Below, piece by piece: positions 27,633 through 36,255 of a stretch of 51,637 bases of DNA (within the stretch, counting starts at the first letter, position 1; every line of letters begins with the position of its first letter). Position numbers and translations under genes: made by a program. Source of the stretch: Dialister histaminiformans (GTDB lineage Bacteria > Bacillota > Negativicutes > Veillonellales > Dialisteraceae); the NCBI RefSeq assembly GCF_900103425.1, contig NZ_FMXA01000011.1, forward strand, positions 22,137-73,773, read 5' to 3'. The notes under the pieces were generated by a model. It was not told the origin of the DNA and made no database searches. It saw nothing but the letters and a program-made list of their open reading frames with translations.

Positions 27633-28247
27633 ATGAAAAAGCAGAAGGGACAGGATTTGATAGAATATGCGTTTCTGCTGGCTCTTATAGTTGCTGTGGG
27701 AGCAGGCATATATTCCGCTGGCATGCCGCATTCTATTTCCAACGTTTTTGTGCAGGCCGGTTCGCTTCTTGGGGAGGCATCAAAGAAACAGCTTTCTGCA
27801 GTTTCTTCTTATGATGATATTATCAAACGTCTGGGGGAAGGGCGTTACCAGGGACTTGCGGATATACTGAAGGAGACCCCGGATGGCCAGGCGGTGGATA
27901 TAGATTCGGATAGCGCTGCCGGACAGCAGTTGGCGCAGAAGCTGAATATCCAGACTAAAGATGGGGATGGCTGGTTTGCAAGAGTCAATACAAACGGATA
28001 TTTCATAGTGTCTTACTATTCGGCGGACGCTAATAAGGGAGTAACGTTCAGCCAGCTGAAGAGTGATTACAAAGACAATCCGGGTAAGTACGGCAAGGAT
28101 CCTGTAACATCCCGGTATAAGACGACTTTCAAAATTAACGAAGGGTATTATTATCCGAATGGAAATTTGAAAACCTATAATACGGTAGGCCATATAGAAA
28201 CCAGTCCGAATGGGAGTGGAATGAGTATTTATCCTGGAGCTCGATAA
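27633..28247 (+). CDS. Flp-pilin-like protein with long C-terminal extension
   Basis: A 204-residue protein. Its N-terminus KKQKGQDLIEYAFLLALIVAVGAG is a class IVb (Flp/Tad) prepilin signature: Gly before the cleavage site, Glu at +5 and Tyr at +6, then a hydrophobic helix. Flp pilins are usually 50-80 residues; here a 160-residue soluble domain follows (GDGWFARVNTNGYFIVSYY and a YYYPNGNLKTYNT segment), so it is more like a minor pilin or pseudopilin. No tad export genes are nearby. ATG 27633 is chosen over GTG 27627 because of spacing to GGGGATGAG. Confidence 0.7.
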   Translation: MKKQKGQDLIEYAFLLALIVAVGAGIYSAGMPHSISNVFVQAGSLLGEASKKQLSAVSSYDDIIKRLGEGRYQGLADILKETPDGQAVDIDSDSAAGQQLAQKLNIQTKDGDGWFARVNTNGYFIVSYYSADANKGVTFSQLKSDYKDNPGKYGKDPVTSRYKTTFKINEGYYYPNGNLKTYNTVGHIETSPNGSGMSIYPGAR

Positions 28248-28281
28248 CGGGCAAGGGATTAAGGGTGTTTCATGAAAGAAG

Positions 28282-28323
28282 GGGTTGTGAAAACATGAGA
28301 ATTGTTTTTCACAGCTTTTTTTC
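28282..28323 (+). terminator. Terminator after the pilin-like gene
   Basis: GGTTGTGAAAAC pairs with GTTTTTCACAGC (one G-T pair) and is followed by seven T residues. Confidence 0.85.
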
Positions 28324-28444
28324 ATTGTTGTGTTATCAAAGGGAAACAGAAGAAAATATACTGGATAAGTAAGTCACTGGTATATAATGGATTTAGAGGA
28401 ATATAGGCAGATAAATTCAGGGGATATGGAATGGAAGAAAAATG

Positions 28445-28474
28445 TTGACAACCAGGAATTATATCACCTGATAT
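28445..28474 (+). promoter_or_regulatory. Sigma-70-type promoter of thiT
   Basis: TTGACA (28445-28450), an 18-base spacer, then TGATAT (28469-28474). Transcription would begin near 28481, downstream of the longest possible reading-frame start, which supports the shorter ThiT. No TPP-riboswitch sequence is seen between here and the gene. Confidence 0.65.
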
Positions 28475-28518
28475 TTGCTTTTTTATTGATGGTGCTATTA
28501 CCGGAAAGAAGTGTTTTT

Positions 28519-29118
28519 ATGAATGAACTGCTAACCCATCCTGCGGCCGCATTTGCTCTCATTGGCGTGTTAACGTTGATTCTTGGAGGCCTTTATTTCC
28601 GCCATGTTCATCTCAGCACGCGGACTCTTGTCAATATGTCACTGATGCTGGCTATTACCGTGGTTCTTCATCAGATAAAACTTTTTCATATGCCTCAGGG
28701 AGGCAGTGTGACAGCAGGTTCCATGGTGCCGCTGCTTCTTATTGCTTATCGTTATGGGGTGGGAATCGGGTCATTGGCAGGATTTCTTTATGGCTTGATT
28801 GATCTGCTTTTGAATCCATTCATAGTACATCCTGTACAGGTTCTGTTTGATTATCCTTTGCCATATATGGCCATGGGACTTGCCGGTCTCTGGAGCAAGC
28901 ATCTGTATGTGGGCACAGCGCTGGCTTTCATCGGTCGCTTTTTCTGTCACTTTATTTCCGGGATAGTGTTCTTTGCCTCCTATGCTCCGTCGGGGATGAG
29001 TCCTGTGCTTTATTCTATGGTTTTTAATGCCAGCTATCTGTTGCCGGAGTTCATTATTTGCTGCCTCATACTGAAACTACTGCCACTGAGGCTTATTATG
29101 CGCAGTATGAAATCCTAA
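28519..29118 (+). CDS. thiT: ThiT, thiamine-specific ECF transporter S component
   Basis: A 199-residue protein with six hydrophobic segments. QGGSVTAGSMVPLLLIAYRYG and GLIDLLLNP match the conserved thiamine-binding core of ThiT, as does FFASYAPSGMSPVLYSMVFN. It binds thiamine and is driven by a shared EcfA-EcfA'-EcfT module. ATG 28519 gives the usual family length; an in-frame ATG at 28387 would add 44 residues lying upstream of the predicted transcription start. It stands alone, so it must borrow an energising module encoded elsewhere or the one at 33-36 kb. Confidence 0.9.
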   Translation: MNELLTHPAAAFALIGVLTLILGGLYFRHVHLSTRTLVNMSLMLAITVVLHQIKLFHMPQGGSVTAGSMVPLLLIAYRYGVGIGSLAGFLYGLIDLLLNPFIVHPVQVLFDYPLPYMAMGLAGLWSKHLYVGTALAFIGRFFCHFISGIVFFASYAPSGMSPVLYSMVFNASYLLPEFIICCLILKLLPLRLIMRSMKS

Positions 29119-29311
29119 ATCAGGGGCAGACAAACGGCCTCTATAGCTGCCTCTTTGATTTTGTTATAACGAAAGAAAATGACATTTAAATTGGATATTC
29201 ATGCTTTTTATCTATGATAATCATGCGTTGAAAGACTTTTACAGAAGTAAAGGGAAAGTTATATTCTATATATAGGAATAAGTTCGGTAGTATAGCAAAA
29301 GGAGGTATATC

Positions 29312-30478
29312 ATGTTAGGTAATTTTTCTTATGTTAACCCAACCAAACTGTATTTTGGAAAAGATGCACTTTCTTTTCTCCCTGGCGAACTGGCCAGATA
29401 TGGGAAACATGTGGCACTGGTATACGGGGGCGGATCCATCAAGAGAAATGGTATTTATGACCAGGTTATGAATATTCTGAAAAAAGCAGGAAAAGAAGTG
29501 ACTGAAATTTCCGGGGTCATGTCCAATCCTACGGCTGACAAGCTCAAAGAAGGGGTACAGATTGCAAGAAAGGCCAACGTTGATTTTATTCTGGCTGTAG
29601 GCGGCGGTTCCTGTTGTGATTATGCAAAAGCACTTTCTGTATCTGTTCATTATGATGGGGATCCATGGGATAAGCATTTCCTGAAGATGGAAGAGCCGGA
29701 TTGTGAAATTGTACCGGTAGGATGTGTGCTTACTATGGTAGGAACAGGTTCTGAGATGAATGCAGGCTCTGTTATTACCAATCATGAACAGAAACTGAAA
29801 ATCGGCCATGTATTTGGTGAAGAAGTTATGCCTCGTTTCTCCATCCTGAATCCGGAATTTACCATGACGGTGCCACAGTATCAGATGATTTCCGGTATTT
29901 ATGATATGTTTAATCATATCTGTGAACAGTATTTCTCCGGAGATGATGATAATTCCAGTGATTATCTGGCAGAAGGGCTCATGCGCTCTGTTATCCATTC
30001 CTCCCGCATAGCAGTGAAAGATCCGAAGAACTATGAAGCAAGAAGTAATCTGATGTGGGATGCTACGTGGGCACTGAACACCCTTATAGGGAAAGGCAAG
30101 ACTCAGGACTGGATGGTTCATATGCTGGGGCAGGCTGCAGGGGCCATTACCAATGCGGCACACGGCATGACTCTGGCTGCTGTATCACTCCCGTATTATC
30201 GTCATATTCTTCCGTATGGACTGCCGAAGTTCAGACGTTTTGCTGTCAATGTATGGAACGTACAGACTGAAGGAAAGACCGACGAAGAAATTGCCAGAGA
30301 AGGACTTTCTGCAATGGAATCCTGGATGAAAGAACTGGGACTGGTTATGAACCTTACTGATCTTGGTGCAACGGAAGAAATGATTCCGGATATCGTAAAG
30401 GCAACTATTATTCTGAATGGTGGCTACAAGACACTTACAACAGAAGAAGTAGAAGAGATACTCAAAGAAAGTCTGTGA
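29312..30478 (+). CDS. Iron-containing alcohol dehydrogenase (butanol dehydrogenase/YqhD-like)
   Basis: A 388-residue group III ADH. It carries a Rossmann-type NAD(P) site (VYGGGSIKRNG, VGGGSCCDYAKA) and metal ligands D198, H202 (in YDMFNHICEQYF), H270 and H284 (in AAHGMTLA). Family members reduce butanal and other aldehydes with NAD(P)H in fermentation. The glycines GGGS are typical of BDH-type enzymes. AAAGGAGGTATATC before the ATG is a strong ribosome site, suggesting high expression. It is monocistronic by spacing. Confidence 0.93.
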   Translation: MLGNFSYVNPTKLYFGKDALSFLPGELARYGKHVALVYGGGSIKRNGIYDQVMNILKKAGKEVTEISGVMSNPTADKLKEGVQIARKANVDFILAVGGGSCCDYAKALSVSVHYDGDPWDKHFLKMEEPDCEIVPVGCVLTMVGTGSEMNAGSVITNHEQKLKIGHVFGEEVMPRFSILNPEFTMTVPQYQMISGIYDMFNHICEQYFSGDDDNSSDYLAEGLMRSVIHSSRIAVKDPKNYEARSNLMWDATWALNTLIGKGKTQDWMVHMLGQAAGAITNAAHGMTLAAVSLPYYRHILPYGLPKFRRFAVNVWNVQTEGKTDEEIAREGLSAMESWMKELGLVMNLTDLGATEEMIPDIVKATIILNGGYKTLTTEEVEEILKESL

Positions 30479-30775
30479 TTCTAGTAGGAGAAAGACAATG
30501 CAGACTTTCAGACGTCAGATTGGAAGCTCAGGAGATCTCCTTTCAGATAAAACCGTAAGGCAGTAAACTTTGTTTGCCGACTTGCGAGTCGAAGGCTCGC
30601 ATTGAGCATGAGCATTAGCTCATCCTTGTATGTGAATCCATGGGAATGATGGTAATATGCTGCTCACCATCCTTTCAGCTCTCCTGCCATGTATCTCTAA
30701 CCTGATTTTTTCCCTTGCAATTTTTTTTAAGCGGGATATAATAAGATACATAAATAAATATAAATGTATGGCAAT

Positions 30776-30808
30776 GAGGCCTGTGTACTTTGGTACGCAG
30801 GCCTTTTC
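30776..30808 (+). terminator. Rho-independent terminator
   Basis: GGCCTGTGTAC-TTTG-GTACGCAGGCC followed by TTTTC. It probably stops transcripts entering from the dehydrogenase side. Confidence 0.75.
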
Positions 30809-30915
30809 TATGTATGGAGGCGACGGATATGAGGTAGGAGTGTGAGACTGATTCATAAAGTCGGAAAATCAGTATAAGATATTGAAACAATTGTAATTGC
30901 ATACAACAGGTAATG

Positions 30916-30955
30916 GTGCCGCAATGGAAGCTACAGTTATTCCATGCGGTTTTTT
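30916..30955 (+). terminator. Terminator-like hairpin in the amtB leader
   Basis: GCCGCAATGGAA pairs with TTCCATGCGGT (one bulge), followed by TTTTTT, only about 25 bases upstream of the amtB start. It could end an upstream transcript or attenuate amtB-glnK. Confidence 0.65.
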
Positions 30956-30980
30956 GTTTCTGAGAAAAGGGTTGGTCTGT

Positions 30981-32288
30981 ATGAGAAAATATATATTAAT
31001 TCCATTTTTGGAGTTATGTCTTCTTCCTGGAATCGCGAGAGCAGCTGATGCAGGAAGTGAACTTAATGGAGCAGATATCACCTTTATGGCCATATCCACG
31101 CTTCTGGTTTTGATTATGACTCCGGCACTGGCCTTTTTCTATGGAGGCCTCGTCCGCCGCAAAAATACAATTAACACCATTATGATGTCCATGGTGTGTC
31201 TGGCAATTTTTGCTGTTCAGTGGTTCGTGTATGGCTATTCACTTTCCTTTGGTCCCGATGTAGGAGGCATAATAGGCAATCTGGACTGGTCTTTCTTCCA
31301 TGGAGTGGGAATTGCAGCTAATCCTGATTATTCGTCCACTATTCCACAGATTCTGTTCGCACTGTTTCAGATGGCCTTTGCCATACTTACACCGGCTATT
31401 GTCAGTGGGGGCATTGTAGAAAGAACACGATTCCCGGCGTATTGCCTGTTCATCCTGCTCTGGGGCACTTTGGTTTATGATCCCATGTGCCATATGGTAT
31501 GGGCGGTAGGTGGCTTTATCAGGAATGTGGGAGCTTTAGATTTTGCCGGTGGTACGGTTATTCATGTGACTTCCGGGTTTTCAGCCCTTACAGCAGCCAT
31601 TCTGATTGGAAAGAGGAAGGGGTATGGTACACTGTCCCTTCGTCCTCACAATATTCCCTATGTTTGTCTTGGAGGCAGTCTCTTGTGGATGGGGTGGTTC
31701 GGTTTTAACGCCGGCGCAGGGCTTTCTGTTTCCGGTGTTATGACACAGGCCCTGGCCAATACAGGGATTGCATCCTGCACAGCCGGGCTGGTATGGATTA
31801 TTCTGGAAGAATTTATTCATAAAAAGATTACCGCGCTGGGGCTCATGACGGGTATTCTGGCAGGGTTGGTCGGAATCACACCTGGTGCTGGCTTTGTGGA
31901 TACGAATGCAGCTTTTGTTATTGGAGTTACTACTCCTGTAATCTGCTTCTTCTTTATTTCCTGTGTTAAGTCTTATTTTGGCTATGATGATTCGCTGGAT
32001 GCTTTTGGTTGTCATGGTATGGGCGGTGTATGGGGCGCTCTGATGACTGGGATATTCTGTACTAAAGCGGTAAATAGTGCCGGGGCAGATGGGCTTCTTT
32101 ATGGGAACCCGGCACAGATGATTCCGCAGATAACCGGTATTGTGGTTGGCATGGTTGTCGCTGTGGTTATGACCGCCGTTATTCTGAAAGTACTGGGGTG
32201 CTTTATGACCGTGCGTGCAACGCCATCGGAAGAAGCCCAGGGACTTGACCTTATTGATCACGGTGAACGAGCTTATAATAAGTTATAA
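30981..32288 (+). CDS. amtB: AmtB ammonium transporter
   Basis: A 435-residue inner-membrane channel with a cleavable signal (ILIPFLELCLLPGIARAADA) and eleven predicted helices. The conserved FYGGLVRRKN, the pore histidines in VIHVTSG and GCHGMGG, and DPMCHMVW are all present. It conducts ammonium inward and is blocked by P-II proteins in known systems; the P-II gene lies 11 bases downstream. The ATG at 30981 gives a sensible signal peptide; an earlier in-frame start would read through the hairpin at 30916-30955. Confidence 0.96.
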   Translation: MRKYILIPFLELCLLPGIARAADAGSELNGADITFMAISTLLVLIMTPALAFFYGGLVRRKNTINTIMMSMVCLAIFAVQWFVYGYSLSFGPDVGGIIGNLDWSFFHGVGIAANPDYSSTIPQILFALFQMAFAILTPAIVSGGIVERTRFPAYCLFILLWGTLVYDPMCHMVWAVGGFIRNVGALDFAGGTVIHVTSGFSALTAAILIGKRKGYGTLSLRPHNIPYVCLGGSLLWMGWFGFNAGAGLSVSGVMTQALANTGIASCTAGLVWIILEEFIHKKITALGLMTGILAGLVGITPGAGFVDTNAAFVIGVTTPVICFFFISCVKSYFGYDDSLDAFGCHGMGGVWGALMTGIFCTKAVNSAGADGLLYGNPAQMIPQITGIVVGMVVAVVMTAVILKVLGCFMTVRATPSEEAQGLDLIDHGERAYNKL

Positions 32289-32299
32289 GAGGTGCAGAT

Positions 32300-32671
32300 A
32301 TGGATACGGAAAAGAAAATTTATAAGGTAGATGCGGTTATCCGGCCGGAAAAGCTGGAGGAATTAAAGGATAGACTCTATGCTATTGGTGTTACCGGTAT
32401 AACGGTATCGGACGTATACGGTTGTGGTCTTACTCATGGGCAGGAAGAAATTTACAGAGGTAACGTACTCACAGTAAATTTGCTTCCTAAAGTCAAAGTG
32501 GAAATTGTCATATATGAGACTCCGCTCGAAAAACTTATTGATACCATTCGAGATACCTGTAATACCGGACATGTAGGCGATGGAAAGATTTTTGTTTCTG
32601 AACTGCTGACAGCCATTAAAATCCGTACAGGCGAACGGGGCGGCGATGCCATCATCGATGATAAGGCCTGA
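32300..32671 (+). CDS. glnK: P-II nitrogen regulatory protein (GlnK type)
   Basis: A 123-residue P-II protein. It has the T-loop (GLTHGQEEIYRGN), LLPKVKVEIV, the B-loop TGHVGDGKIFV, and the C-terminal IRTGERGGDAI. It senses ATP/ADP and 2-oxoglutarate and gates AmtB. The tyrosine uridylylated in E. coli (Tyr51) is replaced by leucine at position 57 here, while the preceding YRG is retained, so classical GlnD control is unlikely. AAGAGGTGC precedes the ATG. Confidence 0.95.
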   Translation: MDTEKKIYKVDAVIRPEKLEELKDRLYAIGVTGITVSDVYGCGLTHGQEEIYRGNVLTVNLLPKVKVEIVIYETPLEKLIDTIRDTCNTGHVGDGKIFVSELLTAIKIRTGERGGDAIIDDKA

Positions 32672-32825
32672 GGGGCTGAAAAGAGATATAAGAATTGAGG
32701 AGGGGGAAAAGGCCAGAGAAAATCCTCAGACAGCGATGAGCAGAACGCATAGATTGCAAACGTTTGAATTGCGACTTCATTAAACCTCAAATCTGTCCAT
32801 GAGCTATAGCTCATACGGAAAGGGG

Positions 32826-32854
32826 TTGACATAGTAAATATTGAATGCTACAAT
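32826..32854 (+). promoter_or_regulatory. Sigma-70 promoter of the T-box operon
   Basis: TTGACA (32826-32831), a 17-base spacer and TACAAT (32849-32854). It lies directly before the T-box leader. Confidence 0.85.
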
Positions 32855-32869
32855 CTAAGCAATTTAAAG

Positions 32870-33145
32870 TAAAACAACCGTTGAGCAGGGATAGTAACCT
32901 GGCAATATTCATTACAGAAAACCGATAGATGATGAGAATTCGGTATGTATGTGCCTGGCGAATGGGCCTGTGAGGTGCAGTCTGATCCATATGGGGTAGG
33001 AACTGCCGGAGCCTTCACCGTTACAGGAAGGCACGTATCGATTGAAATATCTGTACGCTGAGCAGGGCTTAATAGCCAATATGGGTGGTACCGCGGAAAT
33101 TAACTTTCGTCCCTTTGTCATAATGACAAGGACGAAAGTTTTTTG
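32870..33145 (+). ncRNA. T-box riboswitch, probably tRNA-Trp specific
   Basis: The hallmark TGGTACCGCGG (33086-33096) is followed by a strong terminator whose arms AACTTTCGTCC (33102 on) and GGACGAAAGTT precede TTTTTG. Stem I can be folded with CAGG/CCTG at the base, GGCA/TGCC above it and ACCGA/TCGGT at the apex. This places TGG (32963-32965) at the 3' side of the specifier loop, a tryptophan codon. Uncharged tRNA would stabilise the antiterminator and allow expression of the downstream transporter. The specifier is my manual folding and needs a covariance check. Confidence 0.9.
33102..33144 (+). terminator. T-box-controlled terminator
   Basis: AACTTTCGTCC..GTCA-TAA-TGAC..GGACGAAAGTT followed by a T-run. 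It forms the OFF state of the riboswitch. Confidence 0.92.
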
Positions 33146-33175
33146 TTTTTCAGGAAGATTACTGGAGGGATGGAT

Positions 33176-34654
33176 ATGCAGAAAATAGATGATGTATCAA
33201 CGTTAGTGTTTACTAAGGCCAGAGGTGGAAAATTCAGATGGCTTACTATTTCTACACTGATGCTGGCTATTGGTATGCTTCTGCATCTGGTTTCTCCATC
33301 TGTCTTTGGATTTACACCGAACTGGATGATTGCCACATACTGTGTAGCCATCCTGCTCACTAAGCCGTCATACAGACAGTGCATAGGTATCTGTATGGTG
33401 GCGGCACTGATGGAAGTGTTTACCAGTAAGGCAGCGTTCCCTTATGGCAATTTCTTCAGTGAATTTGGCGGGGCTCTGGTTGCCGGATTTTTCGCACATT
33501 CCGTACCGCCTCTTCGTGTAGGCAGATTTTCTCTTCGCCCTATACTGACTGGATTTGTAACGACTTTGGTCAGCGGGTTTATCTTTGTAACTATTCTCAA
33601 GGTGGTCGTTGGTATTCCTATGCCGGTATATCTGTATGGTATCCTGCCGGCTGTCGCTATGGTAGCCGCTGGTAATGCGGCCATTACTCCTTTCCTTTAT
33701 TTCCCGGCAAGACATCTTTTCCAGACAATGAATGGAGAGGCTGCAGTAGATGAAGACGTAAAGGACAGCGATCACAGCCAGTTAATTTTAAAGCAGTCCA
33801 GACCAGGGGTAATCAGCATTGAACATCTTTCTTATACCTACCCCGGAATGGAAGGGGAAGCACTTCATGACATAAACCTGGCGGTAGAAAAAGGAGATTT
33901 TCTGGTAGTAACTGGTGCCAATGGGGCAGGAAAGACCTCACTTCTTATGGCTATGGCAGGAGCTGTTCCCCAGTACTATGGCGGTACCATGAAAGGGATG
34001 GTATTTACCGGAGGTAAGGCGGTAACCCAGACATCCATTTCCGATCTGGCCTCTAAGGTCGGCGTTATTCTTTCCGATTACAGTGCGCAGATTGTTACGC
34101 TCACAGTTGGGGAAGAAATGGCATTTACGTTGGAAAATCATGGATACAGTCCGGAAGAAATTAAGAAAAGAAGTAAAGAAGCGCTGGCCAAGGTAAGACT
34201 TACCGGACTGGAAAAGAGGGAAGTTTCCACTTTGTCCGGTGGACAGCGGCAGCGTCTGGTTGTGGCAGCGGTACTGGCAGAAGAACCGGAAGTGCTCATA
34301 TTTGATGAACCTACCAGTGCTATGGATCCGGAAGGGATTTCTGAATTTTATGAAATGGTAGGTCGGCTGAATCGGGAAAATGGATTGACCGTTGTGGTGG
34401 CGGAACACCATCTGGAAGCGGTTCTTCCCTATGCGAACCGGTTCGCTCTTCTGGATCGCGGACATCTGCTGTCAGAAGGTACGCCTGAACAGGTCATGAA
34501 GTTTATGATGAATCATCAGGTCTATGCCAATGCGATACCAGATATCTATAAGGCACAGCTTGTTCTGGAAGAAGAAGGCTGTCATTTTGAAAAACCATTT
34601 CTCAGTGTTTCGGATGCTCAGGCGTCCATTGCCAGAGCGGTGAAAGGAGAATAA
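33176..34654 (+). CDS. Fused ECF transporter: TrpP-like S component plus EcfA ATPase
   Basis: A 492-residue two-part protein. Residues about 20-195 form a six-helix membrane domain with LAIGMLLHLVSPSVFGFTPNW and FPYGNFFSEF, which resembles TrpP-type S components. Residues about 210-440 form an ABC ATPase with Walker A GANGAGKT (247-254), signature LSGGQ (353-357), Walker B FDEP (D377-E378) and an H-switch in AEHH. A substrate-binding subunit fused directly to the ATPase is unusual. The Trp-type T-box upstream and TrpP resemblance both suggest tryptophan uptake. GGAGG eight bases before ATG 33176 sets the start. Confidence 0.85.
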   Translation: MQKIDDVSTLVFTKARGGKFRWLTISTLMLAIGMLLHLVSPSVFGFTPNWMIATYCVAILLTKPSYRQCIGICMVAALMEVFTSKAAFPYGNFFSEFGGALVAGFFAHSVPPLRVGRFSLRPILTGFVTTLVSGFIFVTILKVVVGIPMPVYLYGILPAVAMVAAGNAAITPFLYFPARHLFQTMNGEAAVDEDVKDSDHSQLILKQSRPGVISIEHLSYTYPGMEGEALHDINLAVEKGDFLVVTGANGAGKTSLLMAMAGAVPQYYGGTMKGMVFTGGKAVTQTSISDLASKVGVILSDYSAQIVTLTVGEEMAFTLENHGYSPEEIKKRSKEALAKVRLTGLEKREVSTLSGGQRQRLVVAAVLAEEPEVLIFDEPTSAMDPEGISEFYEMVGRLNRENGLTVVVAEHHLEAVLPYANRFALLDRGHLLSEGTPEQVMKFMMNHQVYANAIPDIYKAQLVLEEEGCHFEKPFLSVSDAQASIARAVKGE

Positions 34655-34655
34655 T

Positions 34656-35468
34656 ATGCTGGAATTACAAAATGTATCTTTCCGGTACACGCCCAGGGGA
34701 AATAATATTTTATCTCATTTTTCCGCATCTTTTGGCGAAGGTGAGCTGGTTGCCGTTACCGGGCGCAATGGGAGTGGTAAAACAACCATGACAAGGATTT
34801 TGGTGGGGCTGGAAAAACCATCAGAAGGTATAGTTTCTTATGAGGGAAATGATATTTCTGCAGAAGACGCATCGGCACGCAGTCGATTCATAGGGTATGT
34901 GTTTCAGCAGCCAGATCGTCAGATGTTCATGCCGACGGTAAGGGAAGAAGTCGCATTTGGTCCACGTATGCAGGGGCTTACCGGGAAGGAACTGGACGAT
35001 GCAGTGGAAAATGCTATGCGTGCGGTGGATGTGGCCGAAGAAGCAGATCGGTATCCTCGCTCCCTGCCAAGGGGCACACAGCAGAGAGTGGCTATTGCAT
35101 CAGCTATTGCCATGAATATCCGCTATCTTATTCTGGATGAACCTACAAGCGGGCAGGATGGAAATGAAAAAAAACGTCTTATTTCGCTGATGAATGCATT
35201 GCGTAAACAGGGAATAACGGTGATTCTGGTAACTCATGATATGGATATTGTGGCATCAGACTGCAGCCGGGTTATTGTCATCGCTGATCATGAAAAGGCT
35301 TATGATGGTACACCGGAGAATCTATTTGCCTCGGAAGGAAAGGCAGAGCAGTGGGGGCTGGCCGTTCCATCGTCCGTTGCCCTTGGCAGAGCGCTGCCGG
35401 GGAGCCCGTACTGCAAAGATATGGTTTCTTTCTGTAATGCGTATATGAAATTACATGGGAGGGAGTAA
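34656..35468 (+). CDS. ecfA2: EcfA' ATPase of the ECF transporter
   Basis: A 270-residue ABC ATPase. Walker A is GRNGSGKT at 36-43, a Q-loop reads VFQQPDRQMF, and Walker B is LILDEPTSGQD. The ABC signature is LPRGTQQ (137-143) instead of LSGGQ, a clear departure, so one of the two nucleotide sites in the A-A' pair may be catalytically weak. The start is two bases after the previous stop with AAAGGAGA upstream. It pairs with the fused EcfA and with EcfT. Confidence 0.9.
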   Translation: MLELQNVSFRYTPRGNNILSHFSASFGEGELVAVTGRNGSGKTTMTRILVGLEKPSEGIVSYEGNDISAEDASARSRFIGYVFQQPDRQMFMPTVREEVAFGPRMQGLTGKELDDAVENAMRAVDVAEEADRYPRSLPRGTQQRVAIASAIAMNIRYLILDEPTSGQDGNEKKRLISLMNALRKQGITVILVTHDMDIVASDCSRVIVIADHEKAYDGTPENLFASEGKAEQWGLAVPSSVALGRALPGSPYCKDMVSFCNAYMKLHGRE

Positions 35469-35471
35469 ATT

Positions 35472-36155
35472 ATGGAAAAATTAGTACCGCTTACAAAAAT
35501 TATTCTTACACTGGCCACTGCGGTATGGTCCCTCACGCTTCAGACTCCTTCCGGACTGGCTGTACTGTGTGTGTTTGAACTGCTTATTCTGCTTCTGGCC
35601 AGACGTTTATTCAATAGCCTGAAAGCTGTTTTCCTGCTTGTGGTTTTTGCAGTTATGCTGGGACTTATTGAATATGCTGGTGGTGGAACACCGGTAGAAT
35701 GTTATGTTTCCGCATTCCGTATGCTGGCGCTTACTATCATTTTTATTTACCTCCTTGGTACGGTACGCCTTCAGGATCTTACGGCAACCATGGTGCAGCA
35801 ACTGAAAGTTCCTTATGAGTATGCATTCATGTTTACTGCCGGGCTCCGTTTCATTCCTGATTTTCTGGAAGAAAATCGCATGGTAACGGAAGCCCAGGCC
35901 TGTCGAGGAATGGCCGTGAAGGGCTCCTTTATTAAAAAGTGTAAGAGATATATGAATATTGTACGTCCACTTATGCTCCGTTCTCTGGAACGAAGTGAAA
36001 CCATGGCACTTTCTCTTGAACTTCGTGGATTTGGTGGGAAGGGGAGAACCTTTGTGGACAGTGTGGCTCTGCATGGGGCGGATTATCTGGTGGTAATTCT
36101 GACATGCGTTGCAACGATTATGGTATTTTATGCAAGAATGAAATATGGAGCTTGA
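35472..36155 (+). CDS. ecfT: EcfT transmembrane coupling protein
   Basis: A 227-residue integral membrane protein with five or six hydrophobic segments. The two conserved coupling helices carry ACRGM (in EAQACRGMAVKG) and ELRGFG, the Ala/Leu-Arg-Gly motifs that dock on the two ATPases. GGGAGGGAG lies before the ATG, and only three bases separate it from ecfA2. It completes a self-contained ECF transporter operon that ends at the terminator near 36.2 kb. Confidence 0.93.
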   Translation: MEKLVPLTKIILTLATAVWSLTLQTPSGLAVLCVFELLILLLARRLFNSLKAVFLLVVFAVMLGLIEYAGGGTPVECYVSAFRMLALTIIFIYLLGTVRLQDLTATMVQQLKVPYEYAFMFTAGLRFIPDFLEENRMVTEAQACRGMAVKGSFIKKCKRYMNIVRPLMLRSLERSETMALSLELRGFGGKGRTFVDSVALHGADYLVVILTCVATIMVFYARMKYGA

Positions 36156-36206
36156 AACGCTGATTGTATACAGGACTGAAAGTGAGTACTGGTAATTTCT
36201 ACAGGG

Positions 36207-36255
36207 AAGAGCAGTACGTTGAATGGGATAGCCATTGGAACGGCTGCTCTTTTTG
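36207..36255 (+). terminator. Terminator of the ECF operon
   Basis: AAGAGCAG..CGTT pairs with AACGGCTGCTCTTTTT, with an inner ATGG/CCAT pairing. Confidence 0.85.

Larger units (their letters stand above)
30479..30980. other. 500-base spacer with a repeat copy and two hairpins
   Basis: A partial copy of the dispersed repeat (GTATGTGAATCCATGG...GGTAATATGCTGCTC, 30629-30668) is followed by a terminator-like hairpin at 30776-30808 and a second hairpin just before amtB at 30916-30955. No protein is seen. Short palindromes such as GGAGATCTCC occur near 30532. Confidence 0.55.

Noticed and set aside
28325-28518. TPP riboswitch before thiT
   Set aside because: The conserved CUGAGA and ACCUGAUCUGG elements are absent.
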